Below the pieces are notes generated by a model. That model searched no databases. It saw only the letters and a program-made list of their open reading frames with translations, and was not told where the DNA came from. Shown one piece after another: positions 13,981-14,790 of a stretch of 14,790 bases of DNA; position 1 is the first letter of the stretch, and every line of letters starts with the position of its first letter. The stretch is taken from contig JBBQKF010000075.1 of assembly GCA_038326615.1 (NCBI GenBank), positions 1 to 14,790 on the forward strand, written 5' to 3'. The position numbers were made by a program, and so were the translations under genes. The DNA is from JBBQKF01 sp038326615 (GTDB lineage: Bacteria > Bacillota > Clostridia > Saccharofermentanales > UBA5734).

Positions 13981-13991
13981 GTTGGACTTTT
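13981..13991 (-). promoter_or_regulatory. Half-site resembling the importer operator
   Basis: The minus strand reads AAAAGTCCAAC, 10 of 11 identical and in the same orientation as the AAAAGTGCAAC repeats upstream of the importer operon. At the expected 21-bp downstream spacing the sequence is AGAAGGGAATA, only 6 of 11, overlapping the -35 position. The distance to the -10 differs from that at the importer promoter, so the assignment is tentative. Confidence 0.4.
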
Positions 13992-14082
13992 AATATTATA
14001 TTCTAATTTATTGATAAAGCTTTTGTAAAATTTATTTCCCCTCAGTTTAAAATTTTTTAGATTTAGTCCTACTATTTTTAAT

Positions 14083-14114
14083 AAGAGCGGCACTCTAAAA
14101 AGAATACCGCTCCT
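14083..14114 (-). terminator. Intrinsic terminator of the BIG2 surface-protein gene
   Basis: In minus-strand RNA, GAGCGGUAUUCU and AGAGUGCCGCUC (14085-14112) pair over 12 bp with two G-U wobbles and a UUUU tetraloop; one G-U and one A-U pair extend the base. UUAUU follows, a moderate U tract. On the plus strand the wobbles become C-A mismatches, so the helix favours the minus transcript, although a plus-strand run of five T follows on that side too. It lies about 130 bases after the surface-protein stop. Confidence 0.65.
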
Positions 14115-14243
14115 ATTTTTAAATTGTTATTATAACTGCTTATTTTTTAAGGTTTAGCATATTTTACTGCATATGCTATAGTTAGATTTGTTAGCAACGT
14201 ATATGTTCATGTAGTGCTTGTTTTAATAATTAGTTTTTTAACA

Positions 14244-14790
14244 TTAACGATTAATACTATGACCTAATTTTTTTCTTATTATTACAGTTGCTAACAAACC
14301 AGAAATAGCTAATAGACATATTAATAAAATATAAGGAGTGCTATCACTAGTAACTGGTGGTGTTTCTGAATCCAACGCGTTGATTGTTATTTCTTTTGTA
14401 ATAGTAAAGTCTAAAACTGATGCAGTAATTGTTACAACTCCAGCTTTTTTTGCCACTAATACACCATTTACTACTGTTGCAATAGTTTCATCAGATGAAG
14501 TCCATGTAATTGTCTTATCATCTGTTGTGTCAATTTCTGCGAATACAACAGATAGTGTAATCGTTTTTCCTACATCCACCGCAGTTGGTGTTGATACAGG
14601 AAAGCTGATGCCAGTTAATTCAATTTCAGTTACAGTTACTTCACAAGTGGCTGTTTTGCTATTGATAGTTGCTGTAATTGTTGCTTCTCCAGCTTTTAGT
14701 GCAGTTACTACTCCACCTGCAACGGTTGCGACTGTTGCGTCACTTGTTGACCAAGTAGTAGCTCCAATGGTATCCGTAGTATTTAATGGG
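14244..14790 (-). CDS. Surface protein with BIG2 Ig-like repeats and C-terminal membrane anchor (C-terminal part only)
   Basis: The frame is open to the right edge, so the gene starts outside the window. The 181 visible codons contain the end of one bacterial Ig-like (BIG2) repeat and a complete second. Their signatures are TWSTSDATVATVAGGVVTAL-KAGEATITAT and TWTSSDETIATVVNGVLVAK-KAGVVTITAS, about 85 residues apart. A short linker rich in Thr, Pro and Ser (LDSETPPVTSDST) then leads to one hydrophobic helix (YILLICLLAISGLLATVII) and a basic tail (RKKLGHSINR). The layout matches sortase substrates, but no LPXTG-like motif is seen, so it is probably held by the membrane helix alone. BIG2 repeats are usually spacers or adhesive modules; the functional domain is upstream and unseen. 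A GTG at 14579 is internal to the repeat array, not a start. Confidence 0.85.
   Translation of the reverse strand, partial: PLNTTDTIGATTWSTSDATVATVAGGVVTALKAGEATITATINSKTATCEVTVTEIELTGISFPVSTPTAVDVGKTITLSVVFAEIDTTDDKTITWTSSDETIATVVNGVLVAKKAGVVTITASVLDFTITKEITINALDSETPPVTSDSTPYILLICLLAISGLLATVIIRKKLGHSINR

Larger units (their letters stand above)
13899..14243. other. Intergenic region upstream of the esterase-hydrolase operon
   Basis: This stretch of about 340 bases has no coding frame I can support. In transcription order it has a hairpin in the 3' region of the surface-protein gene (TAGCATAT/ATATGCTA, 14155-14162 with 14171-14178, 8-nt loop), a strong terminator (14083-14114), an A+T-rich spacer, a single operator-like half-site (13981-13991), and a -10 candidate (13942-13947) ahead of the esterase gene. 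Confidence 0.5.

Noticed and set aside
14244..14579. A separate 111-aa protein starting with GTG at 14579
   Set aside because: The frame is open to the window edge and the GTG lies at the start of the second Ig-like repeat; it is an internal codon of a larger gene.
1..14790. CRISPR arrays, tRNA or rRNA genes, insertion sequences, prophage genes
   Set aside because: I saw no regularly spaced repeats, tRNA-like cloverleaf, rRNA segments, transposase motifs or terminal inverted repeats in the window.

Overview
The window is A+T-rich DNA (roughly one third G+C by eye). Every supported gene lies on the minus strand, so transcription runs from high to low coordinates. Strong GGAGG-type ribosome sites, one TTG start, a YesM/YesN two-component pair and a CUT1-type sugar importer with no ATPase gene all suggest a Gram-positive Clostridia-class bacterium that uses plant polysaccharides. 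I cannot name a species.

Layout in transcription order: (1) 14790-14244 is the C-terminal end of a cell-surface protein with bacterial Ig-like (BIG2) repeats and a membrane anchor, followed by a good terminator at 14083-14114. (2) 13898-11615 is a two-gene unit: an SGNH/GDSL esterase and a DUF5060/DUF4038 glycoside hydrolase. Neither has a signal peptide. (3) 11380-7957 is a response regulator (YesN type, AraC-like DNA-binding domain) overlapping its sensor kinase (YesM type). (4) 7604-3797 is a lipoprotein solute-binding protein and two permeases (LplB and YtcP types). A large hairpin separates the binding-protein gene from the permease genes. (5) 3796-3189 is a 608-base stretch with no convincing gene. 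(6) 3188-1817 is a decayed ABC-2 permease pair: two N-terminally truncated permeases fused head to tail and out of frame. (7) 1715-495 is tyrS on its own promoter. (8) 148-1 is the start of a secreted protein that runs off the left edge.

The genes from 13.9 to 3.8 kb make a coherent uptake-and-degradation locus. The sensor would detect an extracellular ligand and phosphorylate the regulator, which would activate the importer. Imported, probably acetylated, oligosaccharides would be de-esterified by the SGNH enzyme and cut by the DUF4038 hydrolase in the cytoplasm. The best new observation is a candidate operator for the regulator. Two perfect 11-bp direct repeats (AAAAGTGCAAC), exactly 21 bp apart, abut the weak -35 of the importer promoter. 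A 10/11 match to the same half-site lies upstream of the esterase-hydrolase unit, which would tie the two operons into one regulon. Sugar identity, operator function and the regulon link are inferences from sequence.
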